A program made the position numbers and the translations under genes. The notes beneath the pieces are model-generated. The model saw nothing but the letters and a program-made list of their open reading frames with translations, was not told the DNA's origin and did not search any database. Positions 26,201 through 35,827 of a DNA stretch of 56,701 bases are shown here, one piece after another; position 1 is the first letter of the stretch; every line of letters begins with the position of its first letter. Source of the stretch: Gammaproteobacteria bacterium (GTDB lineage: Bacteria > Pseudomonadota > Gammaproteobacteria > Magnimaribacterales > D2472); assembly GCA_002690725.1 (NCBI GenBank), contig NZFS01000011.1:76026-132726 (forward strand), given 5' to 3'.

Positions 26201-26309
26201 CTTTAAAATTTATATAAAAAAACCTATTAGACAATATTTGAGAATTTGGCTAAGTTTCTTTTAAAATGAGTGATACAATAACCAACTTTATCAATACTAG
26301 GGGCATGTA

Positions 26310-27527
26310 ATGAAAATCGCAGAAAATATACATAGAACATGTTGTAGATTGTGTGGCTCGAAATTATCCGAAAATATTATCGGCTTGGGGGATCAATATA
26401 TAAATGATTTCCTAGATGATTTGAGCCAAAAAGGAAGAAATGGTATTTGTCCTCTTGATATAGTTCATTGTGATAATTGTGATTTATATCAATTAAGTCA
26501 TACAGCACCACAAGAATTATTATATTCGAGACATTATTGGTATAAATCTGGAATAAACAACACTATTACAAACGATTTAAAAAATATTGCAAACCTTGGA
26601 GTTGAGCTTGTAAACATACAAAAATCTGATGTTTTTTTAGATATTGGAGCAAATGATGGAACGCTCTTAAGTAATCTTAGAGATAAATGCACAACCGTTG
26701 GATGTGAGCCTGCAAGTAATTTGGCTAGTGAACTTAAAACAAACTGTGATTATCAAATACATGATTTTTGGAATCAAAAAAATTACGAAGATCTTGGAGT
26801 TGGTAAAGCAAAGGTAATCACTGCAATTGGAATGTTTTATGATATGGAAGATCCAAATCAGTTTATTGCAGATGCTGCAAAAGTAATGCATGAAGATGGT
26901 ATTTTTATTGCTCAGTTGATGACTTTAAAGCCAATGCTTGATAACAAAGATCTTGGAAATATATGTCATGAACATCTCGAATATTACACGTATAAATCAT
27001 TGGTATTTTTATTTGAAACCAATGGGCTAGAGATATATAAAATTGAAGAGAACAAAATCAATGGCGGTAGTTATAGAATATTTGCTAAGCATTTAGATAA
27101 AGGAAGCATTGATTATAATGAAAATATTACAAGACAAGATGTTATAAATTTTCAAAATGATGTTGATAAAATTAAACATGATATTCAAGCTTTAGTAAAA
27201 GGTTATCAAAAAGATGGTAAGAAAATATATGCTTATGGAGCCTCAACGAAAGGGAATGTTATATGTCAGTATTTTGGATTAACTAGTAAAGAAATTATTG
27301 CTATCGCCGATAAAAATCCTGCAAAACATGGCTTATTTTCATTAACCGACATTCCAATTATATCTGAAGAAGAGGCCCGTAAAGATGCAGATGTTTTTGT
27401 AATTCTTCCTTATGGATTTACCGAAGAGTTCATAATAAGAGAACGAGAATGGGTTATGAATGGTGGCACTCTTGTCAGCCCATTACCTGAATTAAGAGTG
27501 ATAACAAAAGATTATTATGATTCTTGA
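26310..27527 (+). CDS. Sugar C-methyltransferase (three-domain, zinc-binding)
   Basis: 405 residues with the architecture of nucleotide-sugar C-methyltransferases: an N-terminal zinc site with two CxxC pairs (CRLCG, about residues 14-18; CDNCDLYQL, about 54), a SAM fold (VFLDIGANDGTLL), the catalytic-region CHEHLEYYT, and a C-terminal domain (IYAYGASTKGNVI). Such enzymes add a methyl branch to keto-deoxysugars. Between gmd and fcl it could act on the GDP-4-keto-6-deoxymannose branch; that is inference. It overlaps the Nudix gene by 11 bases. Confidence 0.87.
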   Translation: MKIAENIHRTCCRLCGSKLSENIIGLGDQYINDFLDDLSQKGRNGICPLDIVHCDNCDLYQLSHTAPQELLYSRHYWYKSGINNTITNDLKNIANLGVELVNIQKSDVFLDIGANDGTLLSNLRDKCTTVGCEPASNLASELKTNCDYQIHDFWNQKNYEDLGVGKAKVITAIGMFYDMEDPNQFIADAAKVMHEDGIFIAQLMTLKPMLDNKDLGNICHEHLEYYTYKSLVFLFETNGLEIYKIEENKINGGSYRIFAKHLDKGSIDYNENITRQDVINFQNDVDKIKHDIQALVKGYQKDGKKIYAYGASTKGNVICQYFGLTSKEIIAIADKNPAKHGLFSLTDIPIISEEEARKDADVFVILPYGFTEEFIIREREWVMNGGTLVSPLPELRVITKDYYDS

Positions 27528-27966
27528 TAGTGACTTGTACAAAAAAGTAATGGAAAACATGCCGGTGGTTTGTGTAGATGCCGTCATCATGAATGAGCTT
27601 GGTGAATATCTTCTAGTTAAAAGAAAGAACGAACCTTTAAAAAATAAATTTTGGATGGTAGGAGGAAGATTGCACAAGAATGAGTTAACAAATGATGCAA
27701 TCAAAAGAAAAATTAAAGAGGAAGCAGGAATAGAGAATGGAGTAATAAAGTATCTTGGACATTTTGAAGAATTTTTTGAAAAGACTGAACAAAAGATCAA
27801 AGGTAAGTTTCATTCAATAAGTTTTGTTTATTTTGTTTTTGTTGATTCAAAATCTAATATAAAAATTGATAAACAAAGCTCAGAATACAAGTGGGTAAAA
27901 AAATTACCAAAAATTTTTGATAAATATTTACCATGGTTGGAATTTGAAAAGGTTATAAGAATATGA
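27517..27966 (+). CDS. Nudix hydrolase, GDP-mannose mannosyl hydrolase-like
   Basis: 149 residues with a Nudix-type box GGRLHKNELTNDAIKRKIKEE..G, lacking the canonical REXXEE in the way seen in GDP-mannose mannosyl hydrolases (Gmm), and FHSISFVYFVFV downstream. Gmm cleaves GDP-mannose or GDP-fucose to GDP and the sugar. It lies among GDP-sugar genes, overlaps the C-methyltransferase gene and its stop overlaps the following ATG (ATGA), which fits a role in tuning the GDP-sugar pool. Confidence 0.82.
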   Translation: MILDSDLYKKVMENMPVVCVDAVIMNELGEYLLVKRKNEPLKNKFWMVGGRLHKNELTNDAIKRKIKEEAGIENGVIKYLGHFEEFFEKTEQKIKGKFHSISFVYFVFVDSKSNIKIDKQSSEYKWVKKLPKIFDKYLPWLEFEKVIRI

Positions 27967-28919
27967 AAAAAGCGTTAATATTGGGCATAAATGGTCAGGA
28001 TGGATCTTTTCTAGCTGAGCTTTTATTGAGCAAAAATTACGAAGTTCATGGTTTAGTTAGAAGAACTGCAAAAGATAACCTCCAAAATATAAAACATATT
28101 ATTGAGAAAGTAACACTTCATTATGGTGATTTAGCCGATCCTGTATCAATTCAGCATGCCATTAATGTTTCGAACCCTGATGAAATCTACAATGAGGCTG
28201 ACCAAGATCATGCAGGAATAAGTTTTAATATACCTTCATATAATTATGATGTAACAGGAGCAGCGGTAGGAAGAATCCTTGAAATTATTAAGAATACTAA
28301 TTCAAATATTAAATATTTCCAACCCTTAACATCAAATATGTTTGGCAACATCAGCGAGACACCACAAAATGAAAACACACCCTTTTTTCCTTTAAATCCT
28401 TATGCATGCTCCAAAGTTTTCGCATATCATACATGCAGGATGTACAGAAATAATTATGATATGTTTGTTTCGTGTGCAATTTTCTATAATCATGAGTCGG
28501 AAAGAAGAACTGACAATTATGTAACACGAAAAATAACTAAATCAGCTGCAAAAATTTCACTTGGTCTTCAAGATGAGCTCGTTTTAGGAGATTTGTCTGC
28601 AAAAATAGACTGGGGATACGCTAAAGAATATATGGATGCAGCCTGGAACATTATGCAACAAGAAAATCCAGATGATTATATTATAGGCACAGGAATAGAA
28701 ACTTCGGTCGAAGATTTTGTGGAACAAACATTCGATTATTTAAATTTGGATTCTAAAAAATATGTTAAATCATCAGCAAATCTCTTAAGACCTGCAAAAA
28801 ATCTTTCGTTAGTTGCAGATTATTCAAAGGCTAAAAGTCATTTTGGTTTTGAACCCAAAGTACTAGTTAAAGATTTAATTAAAATTATGGTTGATCATGA
28901 TTTAAATCAAAACCGGTGA
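27963..28919 (+). CDS. GDP-mannose 4,6-dehydratase paralogue with altered active site
   Basis: Clear Gmd relative (318 residues): LGINGQDGSFLAELLL, EVHGLVRR, LHYGDLAD, NHESERRTDNYVTRKI, DWGYAKEYMDAAW. The catalytic Tyr-Lys pair is kept (NPYACSK), but the motif that is TSELYG in Gmd reads TSNMFG, replacing the catalytic glutamate with asparagine; the usual LGAQSHV region reads EADQDHA. It may catalyse a different step on a GDP-sugar or have lost dehydratase activity. It is coupled to the Nudix gene by a 4-base overlap, and the broken gmd is 3 kb upstream. Confidence 0.85.
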   Translation: MKKALILGINGQDGSFLAELLLSKNYEVHGLVRRTAKDNLQNIKHIIEKVTLHYGDLADPVSIQHAINVSNPDEIYNEADQDHAGISFNIPSYNYDVTGAAVGRILEIIKNTNSNIKYFQPLTSNMFGNISETPQNENTPFFPLNPYACSKVFAYHTCRMYRNNYDMFVSCAIFYNHESERRTDNYVTRKITKSAAKISLGLQDELVLGDLSAKIDWGYAKEYMDAAWNIMQQENPDDYIIGTGIETSVEDFVEQTFDYLNLDSKKYVKSSANLLRPAKNLSLVADYSKAKSHFGFEPKVLVKDLIKIMVDHDLNQNR

Positions 28920-28925
28920 TGCAAA

Positions 28926-29960
28926 TTGGAAATAACTTTTGTATTACCCACTTACAACAGAAAGGAGTATGTTGTTAGGGCAATATATTCTTGCTTAAAT
29001 ATTTCAAAAAAATCTCAAAAAATTAAGGTGCGAGTAATTGTTATTGACGGTTATAGTAATGATGGTGCATGGGAAAAATTACAAAAAGAATTTTCAAATA
29101 ATGAATGCGTAAAATTAATTCAAGTTAACAAAGAAAAAGGCTTTCAAGAAACGGCCTTCCTTGGTATTAATCTAGTCGAAACAGAATATGTTACGTTTAT
29201 GTACAATGATGATATTCTTTCAAGTTTTTATTATCAATTAGCAGAAAAAATGATTGATAAAAACCAAGATTTCATTATGGGTTATGGCTCAAATCTTCAT
29301 GCTGACAAGGAATACGATTTTATAGAACCTACATTTATAGATATAAATCCTAAAAAGATAATATTAAATTATTTTGGTTTTTTTAGGAATCTTGAATATT
29401 CATCTCTGCCTGTTTCTCCAATAACATCAATTTCAAAAACCAAAGTTCTTAAGGAGTGGATAAATGAAGTAAGATTATTTGCTGAAAAATCAAATTTTAG
29501 GAATGAGCTATTCATTGGACAAAATATAGGGCCTGATCTAGTTTTATTTTTATTTAATTTATATAGACAGGGAGATTCAACCTTTTTTTGTAATTCAACA
29601 ATTTCTCAATTAAGTTTTCATGAAGAATCAATGAGTATTATGTATGGCAAAACACCATTATCATCTGGATATTGGCTTTCAAGAATATGGTATTTCCATA
29701 AAATATTGAAAGAAGATCAAAAAACAAACATAAGTTTTATGGGAAGACTATCGGCATATATCCTTGTGAGCGGTTTCATGGTTATATTTTTAAACATCAT
29801 TTCTAAAAAATTTGATTATGCATTCGAAGGCCTAAAAGAAATTTTAAATGTGATTTTTATTTCAATTAAAAAGAATTTCTTTTTAATGACAATAATTTTT
29901 GTACCAATAGTTATAATGAATAGACTTTTTAGAGATAAATCAAAACTGACACCAAGCTAA
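28926..29960 (+). CDS. Glycosyltransferase family 2
   Basis: GT-A fold transferase: ITFVLPTYNRKEYVVRAI at the start, VIDGYSNDG, and YNDD as the nucleotide-sugar/metal (DxD-like) motif; 344 residues with two hydrophobic segments near the C-terminus that may anchor it in the membrane. The start is TTG at 28926: an in-frame stop at 28917-28919 rules out anything upstream, and the nearby ATG at 28919 is out of frame. It adds one sugar of the repeat unit; donor unknown. Confidence 0.85.
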   Translation: MEITFVLPTYNRKEYVVRAIYSCLNISKKSQKIKVRVIVIDGYSNDGAWEKLQKEFSNNECVKLIQVNKEKGFQETAFLGINLVETEYVTFMYNDDILSSFYYQLAEKMIDKNQDFIMGYGSNLHADKEYDFIEPTFIDINPKKIILNYFGFFRNLEYSSLPVSPITSISKTKVLKEWINEVRLFAEKSNFRNELFIGQNIGPDLVLFLFNLYRQGDSTFFCNSTISQLSFHEESMSIMYGKTPLSSGYWLSRIWYFHKILKEDQKTNISFMGRLSAYILVSGFMVIFLNIISKKFDYAFEGLKEILNVIFISIKKNFFLMTIIFVPIVIMNRLFRDKSKLTPS

Positions 29961-29970
29961 CTTAAAATAT

Positions 29971-30921
29971 ATGAATAATAAAATGTATTTTGAAAATAAA
30001 AAAATCTGGATCGCAGGCCATAATGGTATGGTTGGCAGGGCATTAGTAAGAAACTTTGTAAAACACGAAAAACTAGAAATAATAACTGCACCAAGTTCTG
30101 AGCTTGATTTGCGAGACAAATCAAAAGTAGAGGAATTTGTAAGGAAAAATAGTCCTGATATTGTAATTATAGCTGCTGCAAGAGTGGGTGGAATACATGC
30201 AAATGATACTTATCCTGTAGATTTTATTCAAGACAACATATCAATAGCTCAAAATATAATGAAATCCTGTCATCACAATGATGTTGATAAAATTATCAAC
30301 CTTGGTTCGTCATGCATTTATCCTAAATTTGCAGAGCAACCAATTGAAGAAGATTCTTTATTATCTGGTAAGTTAGAGACAACTAATCAATGGTATGCAA
30401 TTGCAAAAATTACTGCTGTTAAACTATGCCAAGCCTATAATAAACAATTTAATAGATCATATGTTTCAGTTTTGCCAAGTAATTTATATGGCCCATATGA
30501 CAATTTTAATTTAGAGACTAGCCATGTCATGCCTGCGCTAATGCGAAAGGCACATGAAGCAAAAGAAAATTCGTCACCGTCATTGTCAGTTTGGGGTTCT
30601 GGCAAACCTTTAAGAGAATTTTTGCATGTTGATGATCTAGCAGAAGCTATTGAAAAAATCTTAATAAGCTTTGAAGGCGAGGTAATTAATGTTGGTTCAA
30701 ATGATGAGCTTTCAATAATGGATCTTAGTAATATTATAAAAGACGTAGTAGGATTTAAGGGTGACATTATTTTTGATTCTTCTAAACCTGATGGGACCCC
30801 AAGAAAAAAATTAGATAATTCTCAGCTTGAAAGCCTTGGTTGGTCGCCAAAAATTGATCTTAAGACAGGTATTAAAAATGTTTATGATTGGTTTTTGAAC
30901 ACAGAAGATAAAAGGTTCTAA
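29971..30921 (+). CDS. fcl: GDP-L-fucose synthase
   Basis: Epimerase-reductase turning GDP-4-keto-6-deoxymannose into GDP-L-fucose. 316 residues: IAGHNGMVG Rossmann motif, AAARVGGI, the catalytic Ser in LGSSCIYP, the Tyr-Lys pair in WYAIAK, SNLYGPYDNF, and SGKPLREFLHVDDLA. All family signatures are intact. It depends on Gmd, whose gene here carries an amber stop; an intact fcl argues that the gmd lesion is recent or not real. A Met four codons in is an alternative start. Confidence 0.94.
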   Translation: MNNKMYFENKKIWIAGHNGMVGRALVRNFVKHEKLEIITAPSSELDLRDKSKVEEFVRKNSPDIVIIAAARVGGIHANDTYPVDFIQDNISIAQNIMKSCHHNDVDKIINLGSSCIYPKFAEQPIEEDSLLSGKLETTNQWYAIAKITAVKLCQAYNKQFNRSYVSVLPSNLYGPYDNFNLETSHVMPALMRKAHEAKENSSPSLSVWGSGKPLREFLHVDDLAEAIEKILISFEGEVINVGSNDELSIMDLSNIIKDVVGFKGDIIFDSSKPDGTPRKKLDNSQLESLGWSPKIDLKTGIKNVYDWFLNTEDKRF

Positions 30922-30989
30922 AATTATGCTGTTATTATATATTGATATTAAAAGACTAGATTTAGTTTTAAATTTAAAAAAATGTAAAC

Positions 30990-31403
30990 ATGAAATACGT
31001 TGATAAAGTTACTAATGACTCAGGAGAAATACTCGCAATTATTCTGAGATCAGAGCATAAATCTAAAGGAATAGAATTTTTTACTCCTGACGAATTTCCT
31101 CAACAATTAGGGTATATGTTTCACAAAAAAGGGCATAAAGTTAAACCACATATGCATAACAAGGTTAAAAGACAAGTCAGCTATACATTCGAAGTTCTTT
31201 TTATTAAGTCAGGCAAGGTAAGGGTTGATTTTTATAATGATAATAAAACATTTCTTAAAAGTGATACATTAAATTCAGGCGATGTTATTCTGCTTGCTTT
31301 CGGTGCCCATGGATTTGAAATGCTTGAAGATGCCGAGATGATTGAGGTTAAACAAGGGCCATATGCTGGCGATGATGATAAAACAAGATTTGATCCTGAG
31401 TAG
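30990..31403 (+). CDS. Small cupin-fold protein
   Basis: 137 residues. GHKVKPHMHNKVKR and the EVLFIKSGKVRVDFY strand give the first cupin motif, and LNSGDVILLAFGAHGFEML the second, including the metal-type histidines. It resembles dTDP-sugar isomerase-like or WbuC-like cupins found in polysaccharide loci. It sits five bases before the perosamine-synthase-like gene, so it may isomerise or bind a nucleotide sugar; function unproven. Confidence 0.7.
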   Translation: MKYVDKVTNDSGEILAIILRSEHKSKGIEFFTPDEFPQQLGYMFHKKGHKVKPHMHNKVKRQVSYTFEVLFIKSGKVRVDFYNDNKTFLKSDTLNSGDVILLAFGAHGFEMLEDAEMIEVKQGPYAGDDDKTRFDPE

Positions 31404-31408
31404 TATTT

Positions 31409-32545
31409 ATGTCAAGTAAAAGAATTGTTCCAGTAAATACTCCGTTATTTATTGGCAATGAAAAAAAATATCTTAATGATTGTATTGATACTGGATGGGT
31501 TTCATCTGATGGATCTTATGTTAAGAAATTTGAAAAAGAATTCGCAAAATATATTGGTGTAGATCATGGAATTTCTGTATGTAATGGAAGCTTAGCAATT
31601 GATCTTGCTATAGCAGCTCTGGAACTAAAAGAAGGAGATGAAATAATATTACCCACATTTACTATCATTTCTTGCATATCATCAATAATACGCCTTGGAT
31701 TAAATCCAGTTTTAGTCGATTGTTGTCCCGAAACATTTAATATGAACCCAGATGAAGTTATAAAAAAAATTTCACCAAAAACTAAAGCTATTATGGTTGT
31801 TCACATTTATGGATTGCCTGTAGACATTGATCCAATAAAAGAAATAGCCACTAAAAATAATATTAAAATTATTGAAGATTCTGCTGAGATGCATGGTCAA
31901 ACATATAAATCAAAAAAATGTGGGTCTATGGGTGATATTTCTACATTTAGTTTTTATGCAAATAAACACATCACTACTGGTGAAGGCGGAATGGTATTAA
32001 CTAGCGATGAGGAATTGGCCGAAAAATGTAAATACTACAGAAATTTATGTTTTAAAGCTGAAAGCAGATTTGTGCATGATGATCTTGGATGGAACTATAG
32101 AATGTCAAACATACAAGCAGCAGTTGGTCTAGCTCAGCTTGAATGTATTGACGAGTTTATATTAAAAAAGAGAGATATTGGAAAAAAATATCAAGATAGA
32201 TTGAAAAATTTAAGCGAAATATTTCAGCTACCAATTGAGAAAAATAATTTTGCAGAAAATATTTATTGGGTATTTTCTCTAGTTTTAAAACAAGGACTTA
32301 ATTTTTCATTAAAAGATATAACAAATTACTTATCTAGTCATGGTATTGGTAATAGACCTTTCTTTTGGCCTATGCATTTACAACCATATTTACTAAAACA
32401 AGACTATTTTAAAAATGAAAAATATCCTAACTCAGAATATATTGCTAAACATGGTTTTTATATACCTTCAGGTCTAGGTATTAATGATGATGACATAAAT
32501 TTCGTATGCGATTTGATAGAAGAAGCTGTAAATGAATTAAGTTAA
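31409..32545 (+). CDS. DegT/DnrJ/EryC1 aminotransferase, GDP-perosamine-synthase-like
   Basis: PLP-dependent sugar aminotransferase of 378 residues: GWVSSDGSYVKKFE, CNGSLAIDLAI, DEIILPTFT, EDSAEMHGQTY, and the Schiff-base lysine in FSFYANKHITTGEGGMV. The FYxNKxITTGEGG form is typical of perosamine synthases, which aminate GDP-4-keto-6-deoxymannose. The lysine is present, so it is not a ColD-type dehydratase, where His replaces it. With gmd and fcl in the locus, GDP-perosamine is a likely second product of the same precursor. Confidence 0.85.
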   Translation: MSSKRIVPVNTPLFIGNEKKYLNDCIDTGWVSSDGSYVKKFEKEFAKYIGVDHGISVCNGSLAIDLAIAALELKEGDEIILPTFTIISCISSIIRLGLNPVLVDCCPETFNMNPDEVIKKISPKTKAIMVVHIYGLPVDIDPIKEIATKNNIKIIEDSAEMHGQTYKSKKCGSMGDISTFSFYANKHITTGEGGMVLTSDEELAEKCKYYRNLCFKAESRFVHDDLGWNYRMSNIQAAVGLAQLECIDEFILKKRDIGKKYQDRLKNLSEIFQLPIEKNNFAENIYWVFSLVLKQGLNFSLKDITNYLSSHGIGNRPFFWPMHLQPYLLKQDYFKNEKYPNSEYIAKHGFYIPSGLGINDDDINFVCDLIEEAVNELS

Positions 32546-32551
32546 ATCATT

Positions 32552-33514
32552 GTGTTAGAAAACAAGCAATATAATTATTTATCAACCTATTTAATAGTAT
32601 CCATTTCATTTTTATTTGCTTTAATTATTGGCTCAGGTCTATATGGATATGGTCATGATTTTTATGAAGCGTATTATCAACCAAATTTAACGTGGGGAGG
32701 AATCTTTGATCAACTTGGATATAGGGTTGCAACATTAACTATTTATGGAGTGCATATAGGTGTTCATCTTGTAACTTTTATTTTAAGTATTTCTGCAGGT
32801 TTTTTAATAAGAGAACATATTAAATTTAAACAAAGTTATTCTTTAATTCTATTTTTATCATTGTATATTCTGGCAATTCATACATGGCCAATAATCATGT
32901 CAACAAGCAATGCAATGAGGCAAGGACTGGCAATGTCTTTAATATTCATGGCTCTTATTGCTAGCTCCCGAAAAAATTTTTATTGGATGATTTTATTTTC
33001 TGTATTATCTATCTTTATGCACAAAACAGGGCTTCTTTTTTTCTTGATAATTATTTTTTCAACAGTAATAAATTATTACAATGTAAGTTTGTCTTATAAA
33101 AGTAAAGTTTTTATTAACTTCTTTGTTGGATTAATTCTGCTTTTTTCTTCATATTACGCCTTAAATTTAATCGGCTTCATTTTTAGTGAAGAATCAAGAA
33201 TTATTGGAGCTGACTTTAGATGGGCATTTGTTTCGATTGGCTTTATTTATATAACATCGTCGATATTCTATCCAAATATATTAAGCAATTCATTTAACTT
33301 AACGTTATATTATTTCAGCTTTATATCGCTATCTTTTTACATAAGTGGTTTAAACTGGCAGTATGAAAGGATGGGTATGATGATGTTAATTCCATATATT
33401 TTGTCATTTGGAATTTTGCTAAATAGATCATCTTACAAGATTTACCTAATTTTAACTTTTGTTGGATTGTTATGGTTAACAATCTTAACAGGCATGTATG
33501 GTTCTTTAAAATAA
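32552..33514 (+). CDS. EpsG-type polysaccharide polymerase (Wzy role)
   Basis: Integral membrane protein of 320 residues with about eight to nine hydrophobic helices. The SNAMRQGLAMSL segment followed by FSVLSIFMHKTGLLFF is the hallmark of the EpsG/Wzy-like family (RQ motif and FH.t/s motif). It would polymerise flipped repeat units in the periplasm. The start is GTG at 32552. It is the only polymerase candidate in the window and so completes the Wzx-Wzy-Wzz set. Confidence 0.8.
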   Translation: MLENKQYNYLSTYLIVSISFLFALIIGSGLYGYGHDFYEAYYQPNLTWGGIFDQLGYRVATLTIYGVHIGVHLVTFILSISAGFLIREHIKFKQSYSLILFLSLYILAIHTWPIIMSTSNAMRQGLAMSLIFMALIASSRKNFYWMILFSVLSIFMHKTGLLFFLIIIFSTVINYYNVSLSYKSKVFINFFVGLILLFSSYYALNLIGFIFSEESRIIGADFRWAFVSIGFIYITSSIFYPNILSNSFNLTLYYFSFISLSFYISGLNWQYERMGMMMLIPYILSFGILLNRSSYKIYLILTFVGLLWLTILTGMYGSLK

Positions 33515-33558
33515 ATCGCATTTTTATTATTTTTAAACCATTATAATTATCTATTTAA

Positions 33559-34389
33559 ATGATCTACATAATAGTTCCTACATTTGATAGAGTTGAAGAT
33601 ACAAAGAATTTTTTAAATTCAATTCACAGAAGTGTTTCAAGTAAATACTTAGTTTTGCTAATTGATGATCATCCAAGCAATATTACTTTTAATACAATCA
33701 AAAAAAATAATGTTAAAGTACTTCCATCCAATGAAGAGCTTTGGTGGGTTGGGAGCGTCAATTTAGGAATAAAGAAATTATTGAATGAATATAACTTAAA
33801 CGAAGATGATATTGTAGTTTTTGCAAATAATGATGTTCAAATAGAAAAAAAATCGTTTGAAATTCTTCTGAATGAGATTAAAAAAGATAATTATCAGATA
33901 ATTCATCCAAGAACATTTGATCTTAATCAAATAGAAGTCTCTAGTGGAACAAAAATAATTTCTCTTTTTCCATACGTGACAAAACACCCAAAAAATTTTA
34001 AAAGAAAAAAAGTTGCTATAGACATGGGGACTACTAGATTTCTTATGATGGGTGGAGGTGTTCTCAAAAAAGTAGGCTATATCAATCAAGAACTTCTTCA
34101 ATATGGTGGTGATAATGATTTTACCTTAACAGCAAAGAGATCTCATAATATTAAAACTCATATTATGAGAGATGCTGTTTGTGTTTTAGATGATTCTCAA
34201 ACTGGAATTAAAAATCAAAATATTCCCTCATGCAAGGAATTATTTAAGAGTTTTAATTCCATTAAATCACCTAATAATATTAGATTTAGATATATTCTTT
34301 TTAAGAAACATTATGGCAAAGTTGCGTCATCTCTAATCACACTTAGTTTAACCATCAATACTATTCTAAAGTTTATTATAAAAAGATAA
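33559..34389 (+). CDS. Glycosyltransferase family 2 (rhamnosyltransferase-like)
   Basis: 276 residues: IYIIVPTFDRVEDTKNFL, LLIDDHPSN, and the FANNDVQIE metal/nucleotide motif; then MGGGVLKKVGYIN and YGGDNDFTL, where the GGDNDF acidic motif corresponds to the acceptor-binding ED region. The C-terminus is basic and hydrophobic, suggesting peripheral membrane association. It acts on the repeat unit; sugar unknown. A spacer of about 118 bases without a recognisable element follows. Confidence 0.84.
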   Translation: MIYIIVPTFDRVEDTKNFLNSIHRSVSSKYLVLLIDDHPSNITFNTIKKNNVKVLPSNEELWWVGSVNLGIKKLLNEYNLNEDDIVVFANNDVQIEKKSFEILLNEIKKDNYQIIHPRTFDLNQIEVSSGTKIISLFPYVTKHPKNFKRKKVAIDMGTTRFLMMGGGVLKKVGYINQELLQYGGDNDFTLTAKRSHNIKTHIMRDAVCVLDDSQTGIKNQNIPSCKELFKSFNSIKSPNNIRFRYILFKKHYGKVASSLITLSLTINTILKFIIKR

Positions 34390-34507
34390 TTTTTTTGCTA
34401 GTTCATGAATTCAATTAGAAACATTAATTAAAAGTTTTTAAGTGTCTATTAACTGTATTTTCAATTAATTTCACTATAAACTCTAAAAAATTTAGTATTT
34501 TAATTTA

Positions 34508-35779
34508 ATGATTTTAAAAAATTATAAAATATCCATAATTGGCTTAGGATATGTTGGGCTTCCACTTGCAGTCGCATTTGCAAAAAAATATAAGGTAGTT
34601 GGTTTTGATATAGATGAATCTCGTATAAATCAGCTTAAAGAGGGAAACGATATAACGTTTGAAGTTGATGAAAGCTCCCTTGAATCCATTAAGACTAATA
34701 TTACTTTCACAGCAAATATCAAGGATGCAGAGGACTGTAATATTTTTATAGTGACAGTGCCAACACCTATAGATAGTTCCAATAAACCAGATTTAACATA
34801 TTTAATAGAATCATCTTTACTTGTTGGAACTGTTTTGAAAACTCAAGATATTGTTATTTACGAATCCACTGTTTACCCTGGAGTTACTCGTGATGTATGC
34901 GTTCCAGAATTAGAAAAATCCTCAGGCTTGGCATTCAATAAGGATTTTTATTGTGGATATTCACCTGAGAGAATTAATCCAGGAGATAAAAAACATACCG
35001 TTACAAAAATTCCAAAAGTAACTTCGGGATCGACTCCTGAAATCGCAAAGATTATTGATGAACTTTATAATGAGATAATTTCAGCAGGCACACATTTAGC
35101 TTCAAGTATTGAAGTGGCAGAGGCCTCTAAGGTTATTGAGAACACACAACGTGATGTAAACATCGCTTTAATAAACGAATTAGCAATGATTTTTGATCAA
35201 ATGGGAATTGATACTAATGAAGTAATAGAAGCTGCCTCTACAAAATGGAATTTTATTAAGCTCAAGCCAGGATTAGTCGGCGGTCATTGTATCGGTATTG
35301 ATCCTTACTATCTTTCATATAAAGCTGAGGAAGTTGGCTATTCACCTGATTTAATACTCACAGCAAGAGAGATAAATAACGGGATGAGTAGATTTATTGC
35401 AGAAAAGACAATTTCTGAATTATCAAAAGCAAGTAAAGCTGTTAAAGAATCAGAGATATTGATTTTAGGTTTTACTTTTAAAGAGGATTGTCCTGATACC
35501 AGAAATACAAGGGTAATTGACATTATAAAAGTTCTTGAAGAAGCTGGTGCAAACATAGATGTATATGATCCTTGGATTAGCATTCAGGAAAAAAATAAAG
35601 ATTTTAAAAATATTGAGGACCCATTAAAGTCTACCAAAAAGTATGACGCTATTATTGTTGCGGTAAGTCATAAGATTTTTAAGACTTATACTGAAAAAGA
35701 TTATTCTCGTATCTCAACGGATTCAAAAGTTATAATAGATATAAAAAATATTGTTGAAAATCCCAGTTGGAGACTTTAG
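34508..35779 (+). CDS. UDP-N-acetylhexosamine dehydrogenase (WbpO/TviB-like)
   Basis: Full-length nucleotide-sugar dehydrogenase of 423 residues with all three domains: GLGYVGLPLA, VPTPIDSS, ESTVYPG, YSPERINPGDKKH, EASKVIENTQRDVNIAL, the catalytic Cys in GLVGGHCIGIDPYYL, and the C-terminal GFTFKEDCPDTRNT. This matches the UDP-GlcNAc/GalNAc 6-dehydrogenase group, making UDP-HexNAcA. It contrasts with the shortened relative at 8634, which lacks the C-terminal domain. Confidence 0.9.
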   Translation: MILKNYKISIIGLGYVGLPLAVAFAKKYKVVGFDIDESRINQLKEGNDITFEVDESSLESIKTNITFTANIKDAEDCNIFIVTVPTPIDSSNKPDLTYLIESSLLVGTVLKTQDIVIYESTVYPGVTRDVCVPELEKSSGLAFNKDFYCGYSPERINPGDKKHTVTKIPKVTSGSTPEIAKIIDELYNEIISAGTHLASSIEVAEASKVIENTQRDVNIALINELAMIFDQMGIDTNEVIEAASTKWNFIKLKPGLVGGHCIGIDPYYLSYKAEEVGYSPDLILTAREINNGMSRFIAEKTISELSKASKAVKESEILILGFTFKEDCPDTRNTRVIDIIKVLEEAGANIDVYDPWISIQEKNKDFKNIEDPLKSTKKYDAIIVAVSHKIFKTYTEKDYSRISTDSKVIIDIKNIVENPSWRL

Positions 35780-35827
35780 CAAAATCATTTAAGTGAAAAT
35801 AATTTTTCAAGCTAAAATTACTTCATA

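Noticed and set aside
34390-34507. Promoter or terminator in the spacer before the WbpO-like gene
   Set aside because: Only AT-rich sequence; a TATAAA is present but no -35 at fitting distance and no GC-containing hairpin.
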